Source: an uncultured Opitutia bacterium
GTDB lineage: Bacteria > Verrucomicrobiota > Verrucomicrobiia > Opitutales > Opitutaceae
Length of the DNA stretch: 48,097 nucleotides
Assembly (NCBI GenBank): GCA_903820035.1
Contig: CAIJFT010000216.1
Location: 1 to 48,097, forward strand
Direction of reading: 5' to 3'
The notes beneath the pieces were generated by a model. The model was not told the origin of the DNA, made no database searches, and saw nothing but the letters and a program-made list of their open reading frames with translations. The stretch's first letter is position 1. Each line of letters opens with the position of its first letter. Positions 48,048 to 48,097 of the stretch are shown here, one piece after another. Both the position numbers and the translations under genes were made by a program.

Positions 48048-48097
48048 TCAGAACTTGCCGCCTATCCGCAGGAATTCGCTCCAGGCCACGCGCAGCC
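48048..48097 (-). CDS. C-terminal end of an outer-membrane-like protein (partial)
   Basis: The last 50 bases read on the minus strand give LRVAWSEFLRIGGKF and a stop (48050-48048). Alternating hydrophobic residues and a terminal Phe are typical of the last beta-strand of an outer-membrane beta-barrel. Only 15 complete codons are in the window, so the call is tentative. It converges on the exosortase-associated gene. Confidence 0.4.
   Translation of the reverse strand, partial: LRVAWSEFLRIGGKF

Overview
The window reads as a piece of chromosome from a high-GC, Gram-negative member of the Verrucomicrobiota, most likely an Opitutaceae relative. This is inferred from gene content, not from any marker gene. 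The supporting signs are a PVC-type dehydrogenase/HEAT/cytochrome-c fusion, a TonB receptor with an LSPFEV motif after its signal peptide, DUF1080 and ThuA proteins, Tat-exported Gfo/Idh/MocA and DMFase-like proteins, and PEP-CTERM proteins beside an exosortase. No rRNA, complete tRNA, CRISPR array or intact insertion sequence was found.

Left part (1-36.3 kb): an accessory, mostly exported catabolic region. It starts with a truncated BNR/sialidase-like protein, an HpaI-type aldolase, a serine hydrolase and an esterase. A pair of related Cys/His-motif proteins (3949-5059, minus) follows, divergent from a GntR-LacI hybrid regulator. After an aldo/keto reductase, a DMFase-like protein and a lipoprotein cyclophilin comes the centrepiece at 9917-19948: TonB receptor, PL1-like pectate lyase, PVC heme-binding dehydrogenase, second DMFase-like protein and DUF1080 hydrolase, with two ATGA overlaps. 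It has no SusD partner and an inverted repeat just upstream. Further right are a PQQ-type propeller, a ThuA protein, a heparinase II/III-like lyase, an orphan chemoreceptor behind a structured leader, and a four-gene minus-strand run (Ldh-family dehydrogenase, SDR, PQQ dehydrogenase, ceramidase-like protein; 32505 down to 27213). A Tat-exported Gfo/Idh/MocA oxidoreductase and a beta-helix protein converge on a strong hairpin terminator.

Junction (36.2-37.9 kb): a relatively gene-poor, less GC-rich stretch holds a 25-nt fragment identical in form to the 3' end of a tRNA-Glu, with its terminator but without the rest of the tRNA. This looks like the scar or one end of an integrated element. A SixA-like phosphatase lies beside it.

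Right part (37.9-48.1 kb): core metabolism and envelope functions. The panB-panC-coaBC-coaX operon takes ketoisovalerate through pantothenate and phosphopantothenate towards phosphopantetheine. Next are an OmpR-type regulator whose receiver lacks the phosphoacceptor Asp, a Sel1-repeat/coiled-coil protein, and a compact PEP-CTERM cassette of two substrates, an exosortase and an associated membrane protein. A minus-strand gene ending in an outer-membrane-like C-terminus enters at the right edge.

As a whole, the left part looks like a periplasmic system that imports, cleaves and oxidises glycans. The least described parts are the DMFase-like paralogues inside a pectate-lyase operon, the Cys/His pair with its divergent regulator, a recurrent GTA-hairpin intergenic repeat, and the leader RNA before the chemoreceptor.
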